Source of the DNA: Allomeiothermus silvanus DSM 9946
GTDB taxonomy: Bacteria > Deinococcota > Deinococci > Deinococcales > Thermaceae
Reading direction: 5' to 3'
DNA: 64,000 nucleotides
Assembly (NCBI RefSeq): GCF_000092125.1
Contig: NC_014212.1
Location: forward strand, 1,694,001 to 1,758,000
In this document: positions 56,150 to 63,760 of the stretch, piece after piece
How positions within the stretch are numbered: the first letter of the stretch is position 1
Layout: the number at the start of each line of letters is the position of its first letter
Translations under genes and position numbers: made by a program
Notes under the pieces: generated by a model
Told to the model about the DNA's origin: nothing
Seen by the model: only the letters and a program-made list of their open reading frames with translations
Databases searched by the model: none

Positions 56150-56445
56150 AATGGAGCGAACACGCACAGGAGCAAGCTAGAGCATCGCGTGATCCACGGG
56201 TCACCGAGGCTTTTCTGCGCATCCAGTCCCCCGGGCACCGCGCGAGGATGGTAGAGCGGCGCCTTGAAACGCTGGGCTATTCCGTGCTGCTCAATCAGCG
56301 CGGTCCCGAGCTGTGGATGGCGGAGTGCTACTACGTTCGGGGCCAGGGTAGCCGACTTTTTGCCCGCCCGGTAGCCCGACAGACTGGGAAAACGCGTCTG
56401 GGCGCATTATTGGCTATTTGCGGGGAGCTGGGGGTGGTGGTGTGA
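56146..56445 (+). CDS. Hypothetical phage protein
   Basis: 99 residues from an ATG with AGGAGG 6 nt upstream. Soluble, with DPRVTEAFLRIQSPGHRARM and ELWMAECYYVRGQGSRLFAR. No family recognised. Confidence 0.7.
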   Translation: MKWSEHAQEQARASRDPRVTEAFLRIQSPGHRARMVERRLETLGYSVLLNQRGPELWMAECYYVRGQGSRLFARPVARQTGKTRLGALLAICGELGVVV

Positions 56446-56786
56446 CAGTATCCATTGAGGACATGATTACTGCTGTACGCCGTGAGCTGGCGCTGCGGAA
56501 AAACGTCTACCGCCGCCGGGTAACCGAGGGCCGCATGAAGCCCGAAGAGGCTGCCCGCGAGTATGCAACCATGCTGGCGGTCATGCTCACGCTCCGGGAC
56601 GTGCTCGAGGGCGGGGTAGTCGTCGCCAAAGATGTCAAAGATGTTGAAGACTTCAGTGCGAACGCGAACCTACCCACCGACCCCCGCCCCACCGACCGCC
56701 TGACCCAACTCGAGCACAAACTAGAGCTGCTCGAGCGGACCGTGTCCGCCCTCATCAAGGATTACGCGGAAAAAGTTCTACAGTGA
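56442..56786 (+). CDS. Hypothetical helical phage protein
   Basis: 114 residues, GTG start overlapping the previous stop. Helical with a C-terminal coiled coil (LTQLEHKLELLERTVSALIK). IEDMITAVRRELALRKNVYR at the start resembles small phage replication accessory proteins, but this is not specific. Confidence 0.65.
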   Translation: MTVSIEDMITAVRRELALRKNVYRRRVTEGRMKPEEAAREYATMLAVMLTLRDVLEGGVVVAKDVKDVEDFSANANLPTDPRPTDRLTQLEHKLELLERTVSALIKDYAEKVLQ

Positions 56787-57118
56787 TGGACCTTTACCCA
56801 TTTGCGGGCTTAGCCGCCTGCAACCCTGGCCGCACCGCCCGATTCCGCCGGGCGGGGCTGCTAATCGCCCTTACCTGGACTCCCTCGAGGGAGTGGGAGG
56901 CCAAAATATGGGGACCTAACGGAGTAACGGCTAATCAGCTCGAGGGCATTGCTAAGGCCCTCGAGCTGGACTTTTACGCCATTGAAAGCTATCTATCGGC
57001 AGACTTTCAAAGCTACGTGTACGTCATCACTGGGGGCCGCCACATCGCCCCCGAGTTACAGCGTCAATATGATGAACTCATCTCCCAACGCCGCGACACC
57101 TTCGCGCCCATATCCTGA
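56786..57118 (+). CDS. Hypothetical phage protein upstream of Rep
   Basis: 110 residues, ATG overlapping the previous TGA by one base. Contains LIALTWTPSREWEAKIWGPN, GVTANQLEGIAKALELDFYA, and a short repeat-like C-terminus. Its last 50 bp overlap the start of the Rep gene. Function unknown. Confidence 0.6.
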   Translation: MDLYPFAGLAACNPGRTARFRRAGLLIALTWTPSREWEAKIWGPNGVTANQLEGIAKALELDFYAIESYLSADFQSYVYVITGGRHIAPELQRQYDELISQRRDTFAPIS

Positions 57119-58535
57119 GTTTAGCCCCAAGCTCGAGGGCTTCCCCCGCCCAATCAGCGACCGGCTGGCGTATCATCTGAGCTACGGAAACCTTAGCCTG
57201 CCCCCGGATGATCCCCGCTGGGGGCTTATTGATTCGTACTTATCAAGTGAGGCCTTGGCCGTCGGTTGCCAAATAGCGAAATCCGCTAACGCGATATGGC
57301 ATCGGCGTATTGAGGCTAGCTGGGTGGGGCCGGGCTTGTCAAATGCTCCATATCTCGACGCTACGTCCAGCACGCAATTTTTGGGCCTTCGGGCACGACT
57401 GCTGATTAACCCGGGAACCCTCAAGCTCCGCATAGGGGGGCTATTGCAATCCGGGCTAGGGGGGGAGAGCGTGCGGGGAATTATCCGGCGATTGAGTAAA
57501 AAAAGCCGGAGTAGGCTACTCGAGCTAACCCGCGAGCTGGAAGCGAGCGATATTTACCCCGAGCTAATGATTACGCTGACGTACCCGCGCGATTGGGAGG
57601 GGGCCATATCGCCCGAGCACGCCGAGGCTCTTTGGCAATTCCGCCGCGCCTGGGGCAGGATGAACGCCCACCGCTACCGACCCAAGGGGCCAGGCTGGGC
57701 CGAGCGCTGGGCCGAGCTGCGGGCTGAAGTCCGTGCGCGGCTTTTGCGGCTGCGCGAGGTCGGGCCGGATGGCAAAAAAGTAAAGGCGCACCTCGAGGCC
57801 TTCCGCAAAAGATTTGAACGCAAATTTGGAACATCGTGGGGGTTGATTTGGAAGTTGGAGTTCCAGCGGAGAGGGGCTCCACACATCCATCTCTTTTTGT
57901 GGAACTGCAACGACATCGACCCTACGGAACTCCGGGCCTGGATAGGCCGGGCCTGGGCAGAGATAGTTGCCGGATCAGACCTGAGCGCATATTTCGATCC
58001 ACAGAAACTAGCGCTATATGACGCCTACCGCGAGCAGGGGGGAAGAGAATTTGCCGAAGCTATGCTCGAAGGCATGGGGCTAAACGCGGGCACTTGGAAT
58101 CACATTAGGGCGGGAACTGGCGTGGAAGTAATTCGGGAAAAACATTGGGGGTATTTGGCTAAGGAGGTGCAGGGTGGGATGAATAAAGCGTATCAACACG
58201 ATGTGCCACGCAGGTATCGCAACGTGGGCCGTTGGTGGGGATACTGGCGTTATAACCGTGCCGGCTGGATTGAGCTATTTTACGATCTCGCCAGCGCTTC
58301 TATGCAGGAAATCAAAGAGGCTATTGTAAAGCCGTTTGAGGCCGCCATAAAAACCCTGCCTAAGGCGTGTACGGATTTCAAAAAAAGAGCAAAGGCCGCA
58401 CTTACCCGTTTTCTCAAAACAGGATCATTAGCCGCGCAAAAAGTCGATTCTGACGGCGTAGTTACCGAGGGGGCCTACGGCTATCTCACTGTATGGGGCC
58501 GAGCCGGAGTACAGGCCGCTATAGGGGCGCTATGA
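57069..58535 (+). CDS. HUH-type rolling-circle replication initiator
   Basis: About 488 residues. The three Rep motifs are visible: LMITLTYPRDW (motif 1), RRGAPHIHLFLWN (motif 2, the His-x-His metal site) and HWGYLAKEVQ (motif 3, with the nicking Tyr). It should nick the double-strand origin and remain linked to the 5' end. No helicase domain is seen. The start is uncertain: ATG 57069 or 57072 inside the previous gene, no ribosome site; the C-terminus contains long basic helices (FKKRAKAALTRFLKT). The frame is also open upstream to 56949. Confidence 0.88.
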   Translation: MMNSSPNAATPSRPYPEFSPKLEGFPRPISDRLAYHLSYGNLSLPPDDPRWGLIDSYLSSEALAVGCQIAKSANAIWHRRIEASWVGPGLSNAPYLDATSSTQFLGLRARLLINPGTLKLRIGGLLQSGLGGESVRGIIRRLSKKSRSRLLELTRELEASDIYPELMITLTYPRDWEGAISPEHAEALWQFRRAWGRMNAHRYRPKGPGWAERWAELRAEVRARLLRLREVGPDGKKVKAHLEAFRKRFERKFGTSWGLIWKLEFQRRGAPHIHLFLWNCNDIDPTELRAWIGRAWAEIVAGSDLSAYFDPQKLALYDAYREQGGREFAEAMLEGMGLNAGTWNHIRAGTGVEVIREKHWGYLAKEVQGGMNKAYQHDVPRRYRNVGRWWGYWRYNRAGWIELFYDLASASMQEIKEAIVKPFEAAIKTLPKACTDFKKRAKAALTRFLKTGSLAAQKVDSDGVVTEGAYGYLTVWGRAGVQAAIGAL

Positions 58536-58741
58536 GCAGCTACCGCAAACCAAAACACAAATGTCCAGCCACCGGCAAGCGCTCCTACCCCTCCCAACTC
58601 GCCGCCGAGAACGCCGCCATCCTCTACCGAATGCGGCTAGGCAGCGGGGGCCGTCCCTACGTGTGCCCGCATTGTGGATGCTGGCATCTGACCACTCAGC
58701 CCCGCCACAGCAAAGATAGGATGGCAACATGCAACAAATAA
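58532..58741 (+). CDS. Small zinc-ribbon protein
   Basis: 69 residues. Two Cys/His sites: KCPATGKRSYPSQLAAENAA and YVCPHCGCWHLTTQP, a C2H2/ribbon-like finger common in phage genomes. ATGA overlap with the Rep gene. Probably DNA or RNA binding. Confidence 0.75.
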   Translation: MSSYRKPKHKCPATGKRSYPSQLAAENAAILYRMRLGSGGRPYVCPHCGCWHLTTQPRHSKDRMATCNK

Positions 58742-59061
58742 GAATCCTCTTGCTGATAGCCATAGCGGCTTACTTCGCTTTCCAGTTTCGGGGGGCTTCC
58801 CCCACCTCGAGCCCCGCCAAAACCCCAGCCCCGACGGATACCCCGCCCTGCACCAGCCACATCCTTGAAGCCGCCGCCAGCACCCGCGAGCTGCGCCTGA
58901 AGGTGAGCGGAACCGCCCAAACCCTCCAGGTCGGATACGACGGCGGCATGATGGTGAAAGCTACCGAAGAGGTGTGCAGCGGGGGAGAGTGCCGCGTCTT
59001 TACCCCCGCTGCCCCTAAAACCGTTCAACTCGATGGTTGCCCGGCCATAAACCTGCCCTAA
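58729..59061 (+). CDS. Signal-anchored phage protein
   Basis: 110 residues. An N-terminal hydrophobic helix (IRILLLIAIAAYFAFQF) is followed by a Pro/Thr linker and an extracytoplasmic domain with four cysteines (PPCTSH, EEVCSGGECRVF, DGCPAINLP) that could form two disulphides. Overlaps the previous gene by 13 bp. Possibly envelope-acting, for example superinfection exclusion or lysis control; speculative. Confidence 0.65.
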   Translation: MQQIRILLLIAIAAYFAFQFRGASPTSSPAKTPAPTDTPPCTSHILEAAASTRELRLKVSGTAQTLQVGYDGGMMVKATEEVCSGGECRVFTPAAPKTVQLDGCPAINLP

Positions 59062-59078
59062 TCGCAATACTATTGATG

Positions 59079-59084
59079 TATACT
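59079..59084 (+). promoter_or_regulatory. -10 box of a leaderless promoter in the prophage
   Basis: TATACT, then 7 nt, then the ATG at 59092. Confidence 0.5.
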
Positions 59085-59091
59085 GTTACTA

Positions 59092-59376
59092 ATGGAAAGC
59101 GAACTAACTAGACGTCCAGGAAGACAACTCACTATGGGCCTCTTACGCAAGCGGGACCGGCTGGATATCCGCCAACTTCCGCTTTCTGACCTGCTCTATA
59201 CCCTCTGGGGCGACCGCACCGCCGCTATCAGCGTTGCCGAATATGCCGGGGGCGACCTGCGCAACCTGCAAGGCAAAAGCGCCATGGAACTGCTCGAGCT
59301 GCCCGGAGTGGGGGAGGGGAGGGTTGCCAAAGTCATCGCCCTGTTTGAAATCATCCGGCGGGTGGTACAGCGGTGA
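59092..59376 (+). CDS. RadC N-terminal-like helix-hairpin-helix protein
   Basis: 94 residues. LDIRQLPLSDLLYTLWGDRT and NLQGKSAMELLELPGVGEGR followed by VAKVIALFEIIRRVV match the N-terminal domain of RadC (UPF0758), with no JAB/MPN metalloprotease domain after it. The hairpin PGVGEGRV suggests DNA binding. Followed by a toxin-antitoxin-like pair with a 4-bp overlap. Confidence 0.7.
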   Translation: MESELTRRPGRQLTMGLLRKRDRLDIRQLPLSDLLYTLWGDRTAAISVAEYAGGDLRNLQGKSAMELLELPGVGEGRVAKVIALFEIIRRVVQR

Positions 59377-59642
59377 AACTACGCTCCAGCCTGGCAATTC
59401 AAGACAAAATCCGACAAAAACACCAAGTCCGGCTTTACGAAGTCGCAGAAGCGATCCGTGATCCTCGCCGGTATACCCGCAGGGTCGAGATCGAAGCCGA
59501 GGGAACGGTTTACATCATTGTGGGGAAAACCAAATCGGGGCGATTGCTGCGGGTAGTATACATTGCCAAAAAAAATGGCAACTGGTTGAAAACCGCCCTG
59601 GATGCCTACCCACGCGACCGAAAGATGTACAATAGAAAGTAG
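59373..59642 (+). CDS. Putative toxin (BrnT/DUF4258-like)
   Basis: 89 residues, basic, GTG start. IRQKHQVRLYEVAEAIRDPR then RRVEIEAEGTVYIIVGKTKS and GRLLRVVYIAKKNGNWLKTA show a small RelE/BrnT-like alpha-beta layout with late Lys/Arg residues. Assignment rests on fold-like pattern and on the following small gene. Confidence 0.6.
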   Translation: MKLRSSLAIQDKIRQKHQVRLYEVAEAIRDPRRYTRRVEIEAEGTVYIIVGKTKSGRLLRVVYIAKKNGNWLKTALDAYPRDRKMYNRK

Positions 59643-59644
59643 CC

Positions 59645-59848
59645 ATGGCGAAGCTCAAGGTACCCAAGTTCAAAAGCCTGGATGAAGAAATGAACTTCTA
59701 CGCCAACATTGACCTATACGCCGAGGCCCGCGAATTGAGCCCCGATGAGGAAAAAGCCTTGGATAAAAGCCTTGGCATCCGGCGTAAACCTCACCCCGCC
59801 GCTCGAAAGCTCGCGTTGCACCTAAGCAAAACCTCGGGCGGGGATTGA
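59645..59848 (+). CDS. Putative antitoxin paired with the upstream toxin
   Basis: 67 residues, 2 bp after the toxin gene. KLKVPKFKSLDEEMNFYANI opens like antitoxins of toxin-first (BrnTA/HigBA-like) pairs, where a PxFxSxxEEAxF-type start is common. The C-terminus is basic and may bind DNA. Confidence 0.62.
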   Translation: MAKLKVPKFKSLDEEMNFYANIDLYAEARELSPDEEKALDKSLGIRRKPHPAARKLALHLSKTSGGD

Positions 59849-59869
59849 CGCCCACCGCTACGTAAACCT

Positions 59870-59904
59870 GGCAGGGCTCACCTTAGCCCTGCCATAGCTT
59901 TTTT
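59870..59904 (+). terminator. Terminator between early and structural genes
   Basis: 9-bp stem GGCAGGGCT (59870-59878) with AGCCCTGCC (59885-59893), then ATAGCTTTTTT. Confidence 0.88.
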
Positions 59905-59929
59905 GCGCCGGGGCTGAAACGCTATCGGT

Positions 59930-60400
59930 ATGGCGGAATTCCGGCGTATCCAGATAAATGCAAACACGCCGCTAACCCCAGGCTTTTACGAGTTCGTGGG
60001 TGAGGTAGAAGGTAGCCCAGAGCGGGCCACCAAAAGCGACATCCAAAGCTACCTGCGCGGGGCTACCCGGCTGCCCGACCTGGAAGTTCTGGACTGGGCC
60101 AGGGTCAGCGGGAACACCTGGCGGGTGCTGGTGCAGGTCAAGACCATCCCTAAAACTCAAGCTCAAAACGACGGCATGGTGCATACCGCCGTAGCTCCGG
60201 TGGTGGTGTGGGTGGTGGGGATCATCGTCACCGCGTTGCTGGTCGGCTACGGCATCTTCAAGTTCAACCAAACCAAGCTCGAGATGTTCCAGCTCATCCC
60301 CGAGCCCGATCGGAAAAGCGTCGCCATCGCCCAGTCGCTTAACTTCGGCCTGATTGCGGTGGCAGGGCTGGCAGTACTGTTTTTGGTGCTGCGCAAATGA
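59930..60400 (+). CDS. Phage membrane protein
   Basis: 156 residues. A soluble N-terminal part (RRIQINANTPLTPGFYEFVG) then two transmembrane helices (APVVVWVVGIIVTALLVGYG; FGLIAVAGLAVLFLVL). First gene of the structural block, so a candidate protein of an internal virion membrane. Confidence 0.68.
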   Translation: MAEFRRIQINANTPLTPGFYEFVGEVEGSPERATKSDIQSYLRGATRLPDLEVLDWARVSGNTWRVLVQVKTIPKTQAQNDGMVHTAVAPVVVWVVGIIVTALLVGYGIFKFNQTKLEMFQLIPEPDRKSVAIAQSLNFGLIAVAGLAVLFLVLRK

Positions 60401-60762
60401 AACGTAAAGAATTGCGGCTCGAGCTGCCCAGCCTGGATTTACCCCCGGCAGAACCCCCCGCTGCCGAACCCACCCCCATCCCGCCCGGCGAGCTGGACCC
60501 CTTGCTAAAAACGGCGGTGGACTCGCAGCCGGAGGTTAAACCGGCCCCCCAGCCCACCCCCGAACCCCAACCCACGCCCAAACCCAACCCTGCGCCCCAA
60601 CCTCCATTGCCCCGCAAAGGCTACGGCCCCCTCATCGTAGGAGGGGTGGCTTTGTTGATCGGTTTGAGCGCCGCATTGCTCGGAGGCAAACCCAGTGGAA
60701 ACGGAACCCCTCAACCCCGACCCAACCCCCCCCAACCCCCCAGCCGAAACGATTGGGCCTGA
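60397..60762 (+). CDS. Proline-rich membrane protein, phage
   Basis: 121 residues. A long Pro/Glu/Lys spacer (KPAPQPTPEPQPTPKPNPAP) precedes one membrane helix (YGPLIVGGVALLIGLSAALL) and a Pro-rich tail. The architecture recalls TonB-like spanners; in a virion it could form a spike or membrane-capsid link. Overlaps the previous stop by 4 bp. Confidence 0.65.
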   Translation: MKRKELRLELPSLDLPPAEPPAAEPTPIPPGELDPLLKTAVDSQPEVKPAPQPTPEPQPTPKPNPAPQPPLPRKGYGPLIVGGVALLIGLSAALLGGKPSGNGTPQPRPNPPQPPSRNDWA

Positions 60763-61267
60763 CCTCGAGCCCCCCTCGCCGGAAATTCCCGAAGTGGAAA
60801 ACCTGGAGGGGCTCGAGGCCGAACCCGACTCCTCGCCCCCGCCTCCCGCCCGCATCCCCTTCCGAGGAGCCGAGCTGGCCGCCTTCGCAGGCATCCTCGG
60901 TATGGCGCTGGCCCGGCCCAAAAGCATGGGAGAAGTCAGCGTCTTTGGCGAAGCATTCCATGGGCCTATTCGGCTTTCGCTGCCCGCCATGGGCCTGGAC
61001 TTTTCCACCTCGGTAGCCGAAGCCCTGGACTCGCTGCGGGTAGGGGAGGCCCTGGCCGCCTTCGGCATCTACAAGCCGGGCGGTTGGGGCGGGGATTTAG
61101 GCGAACTGCCGCCGCTCTTACGGCTAGCCCTGGGCGTCGCAGTAGTCGGGTACGCCGGATTTGGAGGGATTCGTGCTGTTCAAGAATATCGAGCTGCGCA
61201 AGCTGCCCAAATGGGCACTCCCGGCAGCGGCCCTAATCGGGTTCCTAGTGCTGATGATGCGAACTAA
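60695..61267 (+). CDS. Proline-rich phage protein with C-terminal helix
   Basis: 190 residues, GTG start, overlapping the previous gene by 68 bp in another frame. Pro/Glu-rich first 55 residues, then FRGAELAAFAGILGMALARP and near the C-terminus a helix LLRLALGVAVVGYAGFGGIR. Unknown; likely a virion or assembly protein. Confidence 0.6.
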   Translation: METEPLNPDPTPPNPPAETIGPDLEPPSPEIPEVENLEGLEAEPDSSPPPPARIPFRGAELAAFAGILGMALARPKSMGEVSVFGEAFHGPIRLSLPAMGLDFSTSVAEALDSLRVGEALAAFGIYKPGGWGGDLGELPPLLRLALGVAVVGYAGFGGIRAVQEYRAAQAAQMGTPGSGPNRVPSADDAN

Positions 61268-61850
61268 CCCCAAACCCAAAGGGGCCAGGCCATCGGGGCG
61301 TTACTTTTACCCCATGAATCCCTTTGTGCTGCCCCCCACCACCGGTTGGATGGATACCGAATACCACGACTACGGAGTGCGCGACCACCGGGGAAGCGGC
61401 TACCTGGTGCGCCCTGGGTACTGGCATCCGGCGGTAGACCTCAACAACCCCGGCGGGGGGGATAGCGACTGTGGGCAAAGCGTTCACGCCATCACCGACG
61501 GGGTGGTGATCGTAGCCGGGTGGGCTCCGGTGATCGGGGAACGGGCGGTGATATGGCACGAAGGGCCGGGAGTGTGGTCGGTGTACTGGCATCTGCGCAA
61601 CCTCGAGGTCAAACCCGGTAGCGTGGTTATGGCCGGGCAAAAAATTGCCGAAGTGGGGCGAATGGCATCCGGCGGGTTCTGCCACCTGCACTTCGGCGTG
61701 TACTACGCTCAACCCCCAAGCTGGGACTACTTTCCCAACGAACTGAACGTGCCCAAAGAAAAAAGCGTATGGCTCAAGTACTCGGTGGACCCGCTGCAAT
61801 TCCTGAACAAAAACAAAGCCCAGCTACCGCCTAAATGGGAGCGTGACTAA
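61173..61850 (+). CDS. M23-family peptidoglycan endopeptidase
   Basis: About 225 residues. A basic N-terminus and signal-anchor helix (KWALPAAALIGFLVLMMRT) lead to a LytM/M23 domain: YWHPAVDLNNP (zinc His and Asp), GVVIVAG, and GGFCHLHFGV (catalytic and zinc His). It should cut cell-wall cross-links during entry or release. GTG 61173 is preceded by GGAGGG; a TTG at 61161 is the alternative. Confidence 0.85.
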   Translation: MLFKNIELRKLPKWALPAAALIGFLVLMMRTNPKPKGARPSGRYFYPMNPFVLPPTTGWMDTEYHDYGVRDHRGSGYLVRPGYWHPAVDLNNPGGGDSDCGQSVHAITDGVVIVAGWAPVIGERAVIWHEGPGVWSVYWHLRNLEVKPGSVVMAGQKIAEVGRMASGGFCHLHFGVYYAQPPSWDYFPNELNVPKEKSVWLKYSVDPLQFLNKNKAQLPPKWERD

Positions 61851-61851
61851 T

Positions 61852-62052
61852 ATGGAAAAAGCCCTCAAGCTGGTCAAAGAAAACCCCCTGGCTCTGGCCG
61901 CCCTGGCCTATGGCCTCTACTCGGGCCTGGGCCGCCTCAAGAACCTCCGCGAGCAGCAAGGCTGCCCCAAGTGCGAAACCGCCCAAATGTATTTGGGCTT
62001 CGGGCTGGCGGCTTTCGCGGCCTATACCCTGTGGCAGGACTACCGGGCATAG
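61852..62052 (+). CDS. Small phage membrane protein
   Basis: 66 residues, KENPLALAALAYGLYSGLGR and MYLGFGLAAFAAYTLWQDYR are two hydrophobic segments around a Cys pair (QQGCPKCETAQ). A likely virion-membrane protein by context. Confidence 0.62.
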   Translation: MEKALKLVKENPLALAALAYGLYSGLGRLKNLREQQGCPKCETAQMYLGFGLAAFAAYTLWQDYRA

Positions 62053-62789
62053 TGAACCGCTCCGCTTTGCGCATCATCATCTCTGGGAAAACCCGCTCCG
62101 GGAAGACCACTCGAGCCCGCGACCTGATCCGCGCCCTGCGCCGCAAAGCCCGGCGGGTGGTGGTGGTGAACTTCAAGCCCGAGCTATGGGAATACGCCCA
62201 AGGGCGCTATACCGTAGACGACGCGGGGAAGAGCGCCGCCCTGGTGGGAACCGCGCTGAAAAAACACCGCGATGTGTGGTTTTACCTGCGGGCTCCCCGC
62301 CGCCAAGAATTCATGGATGCCCTGGCCTGGCACATTTTGCAAGAAAACGACCTGCTACTGGTCTGCGATGAAGCCCACCTGGCCTGGCAACGGGGCCAGC
62401 TCAGCGAAAATCAGGTGCGCGTCTTTACCCAGGGGGCCGGGCAGGGGATCAATACCCTGCTCATCTCGCAAACCCTGGTGTCCCAGGCCGGAAACATTGA
62501 CCCTTTGCTGGTCAAACAATCCAGCCACCTGGTGTCTTTTCAGCTCACCGAAAAAAACGAAGTAGACCGGCTCAGCGAGTACATCCCCGAACTGGGCGAA
62601 AACGTCCGGCGGTTAGCCAAAGCGAACCTGCCCACCCCCGGCGCGCCCGGAGAGTACGTGGTTAAATCCTTCGACACCGGAGAGGCCGGAGTAGCCGCGC
62701 GTTCGCCCAGCGATCCAAAACGGCTGCTTTGGATTCCCCTTACGCACGACAACAGCACCGGAGTTTATCGCTTTCTGCACGGCGACTAG
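62052..62789 (+). CDS. Genome-packaging ATPase (FtsK/HerA-A32 type)
   Basis: 245 residues. Walker A IIISGKTRSGKTTRARDLIR at the N-terminus, Walker B ENDLLLVCDEAHLAWQRG, an arginine-finger/sensor region GAGQGINTLLISQTLVSQAG with the Gln typical of sensor motifs, and a C-terminal SDPKRLLWIPLTHD. This is the small packaging ATPase of tailless membrane-containing phages (PRD1 P9-like), not a terminase. GTG overlaps the previous stop by one base. Confidence 0.82.
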   Translation: MNRSALRIIISGKTRSGKTTRARDLIRALRRKARRVVVVNFKPELWEYAQGRYTVDDAGKSAALVGTALKKHRDVWFYLRAPRRQEFMDALAWHILQENDLLLVCDEAHLAWQRGQLSENQVRVFTQGAGQGINTLLISQTLVSQAGNIDPLLVKQSSHLVSFQLTEKNEVDRLSEYIPELGENVRRLAKANLPTPGAPGEYVVKSFDTGEAGVAARSPSDPKRLLWIPLTHDNSTGVYRFLHGD

Positions 62790-62790
62790 G

Positions 62791-62815
62791 CAGGGCTCAC
62801 CTGAGCCGCGCCGTT
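62791..62815 (+). terminator. Stem-loop after the ATPase gene
   Basis: GGCTC (about 62797) with GAGCC and a 4-nt loop, inside GGCAGGGCTCACCTGAGCC, which repeats the sequence of the terminator at 59870 but without the T-run. Confidence 0.4.
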
Positions 62816-62849
62816 GACACCGAGGTAAAAACGCCTCCAAGCTCGAGCT

Positions 62850-63281
62850 ATGGCAGATCGAGCCCTTCCGCAAATCGACACCAACCCCTTGCAGGTGGTG
62901 CAAGACCCACGGGTGGTTTCCGGGGCCATGGGAGTCCTGGGGGCCAACCTACTGCGAAAAGCCCTCTTTACCCAGCAGCGCAGCGTGTTTGGGTACGCCG
63001 CCAAAGGCAGCGATGGCCGCATTCGCTATTACGAGAACGCCGATGAAGCCAAAAAGGGCGACGCCGGGAAGCAGATAGCCAGCGCCTACCAAAGACGCAT
63101 CTTTCTGCACCTCGGCTACGTACTCTTTGGAACGCTGGCTATGAGCTACGGAAAGGAAGCCCGCAAAGACGATGTGCTCTCGAGCACCGATGACACCACG
63201 CTGATGGTCAAATACGCCGGTTTGGGCTTCGCCGCCTCCGGCTTCGCCAACCTGGTAATGACCCTCTTCAACATCGAGTAA
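62850..63281 (+). CDS. Phage membrane/structural protein
   Basis: 143 residues. DPRVVSGAMGVLGANLLRKA, IFLHLGYVLFGTLAMSYG and MVKYAGLGFAASGFANLVMT give two to three hydrophobic segments. Lies between ATPase and capsid genes, the slot used by minor virion membrane proteins in related phages. No ribosome site was found. Confidence 0.62.
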   Translation: MADRALPQIDTNPLQVVQDPRVVSGAMGVLGANLLRKALFTQQRSVFGYAAKGSDGRIRYYENADEAKKGDAGKQIASAYQRRIFLHLGYVLFGTLAMSYGKEARKDDVLSSTDDTTLMVKYAGLGFAASGFANLVMTLFNIE

Positions 63282-63290
63282 AGGAGTGAT

Positions 63291-63752
63291 ATGAACCCTA
63301 GCGCAGGACGCCCCACGGAAATCATCATCAACGACCCTAACGCCTCTTTTTTTGCCGGCCCCCAACGGCTTCGGCTGTGGGAGTATCTCGTACCGGTAGG
63401 GGTAGAGTTGAAAATTCAAAACCCCTTCCGCCTCATCGCCAAGCTGTACGGGGCCGGAAACGTGCAAATCCCGGCCTCATCCAAACTGTACCTGGCCCGC
63501 ATCCGCCGGGGAGATTTCGAGATTGAGGACCTGGCCGAGATTCCCTATGCCCCCTACTTCTCTCTCACCATTGACCAGCAGCTCGACGCCAACTTTGCCG
63601 AGCGGATCACCCACGTGATTGAAAACACCGGGCGCATGGGCTACGCCTTCGATGAAGGCGACCGGCTAGCCATCCTCATTGAAAGCACCCTCGCGGTGGA
63701 CACCACCAACCCTAACAACCGCATCCAGTTCACCGGTCTGGTGAACAACTAA
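63291..63752 (+). CDS. Putative small major capsid protein (single beta-barrel)
   Basis: 153 residues, strand-rich: RLWEYLVPVGVELKIQNPFR, GNVQIPASSKLYLARIRRGD, YAPYFSLTIDQQLDANFAER, DRLAILIESTLAVDTTNPNN. Size, strand pattern and its place directly before a larger Ala/Pro-linker protein match the small capsid protein (VP16-like) of P23-77-type phages. AAAGGAG 5 nt upstream marks strong translation. Confidence 0.6.
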   Translation: MNPSAGRPTEIIINDPNASFFAGPQRLRLWEYLVPVGVELKIQNPFRLIAKLYGAGNVQIPASSKLYLARIRRGDFEIEDLAEIPYAPYFSLTIDQQLDANFAERITHVIENTGRMGYAFDEGDRLAILIESTLAVDTTNPNNRIQFTGLVNN

Positions 63753-63760
63753 GGAACGCC

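Noticed and set aside
59092-59376. Full RadC protein
   Set aside because: Only the N-terminal helix-hairpin-helix part is present; no JAB/MPN metal motif follows.
62813-62850. TTGACA at 62813 as a promoter for the gene at 62850
   Set aside because: No -10 box at an acceptable distance before the ATG.
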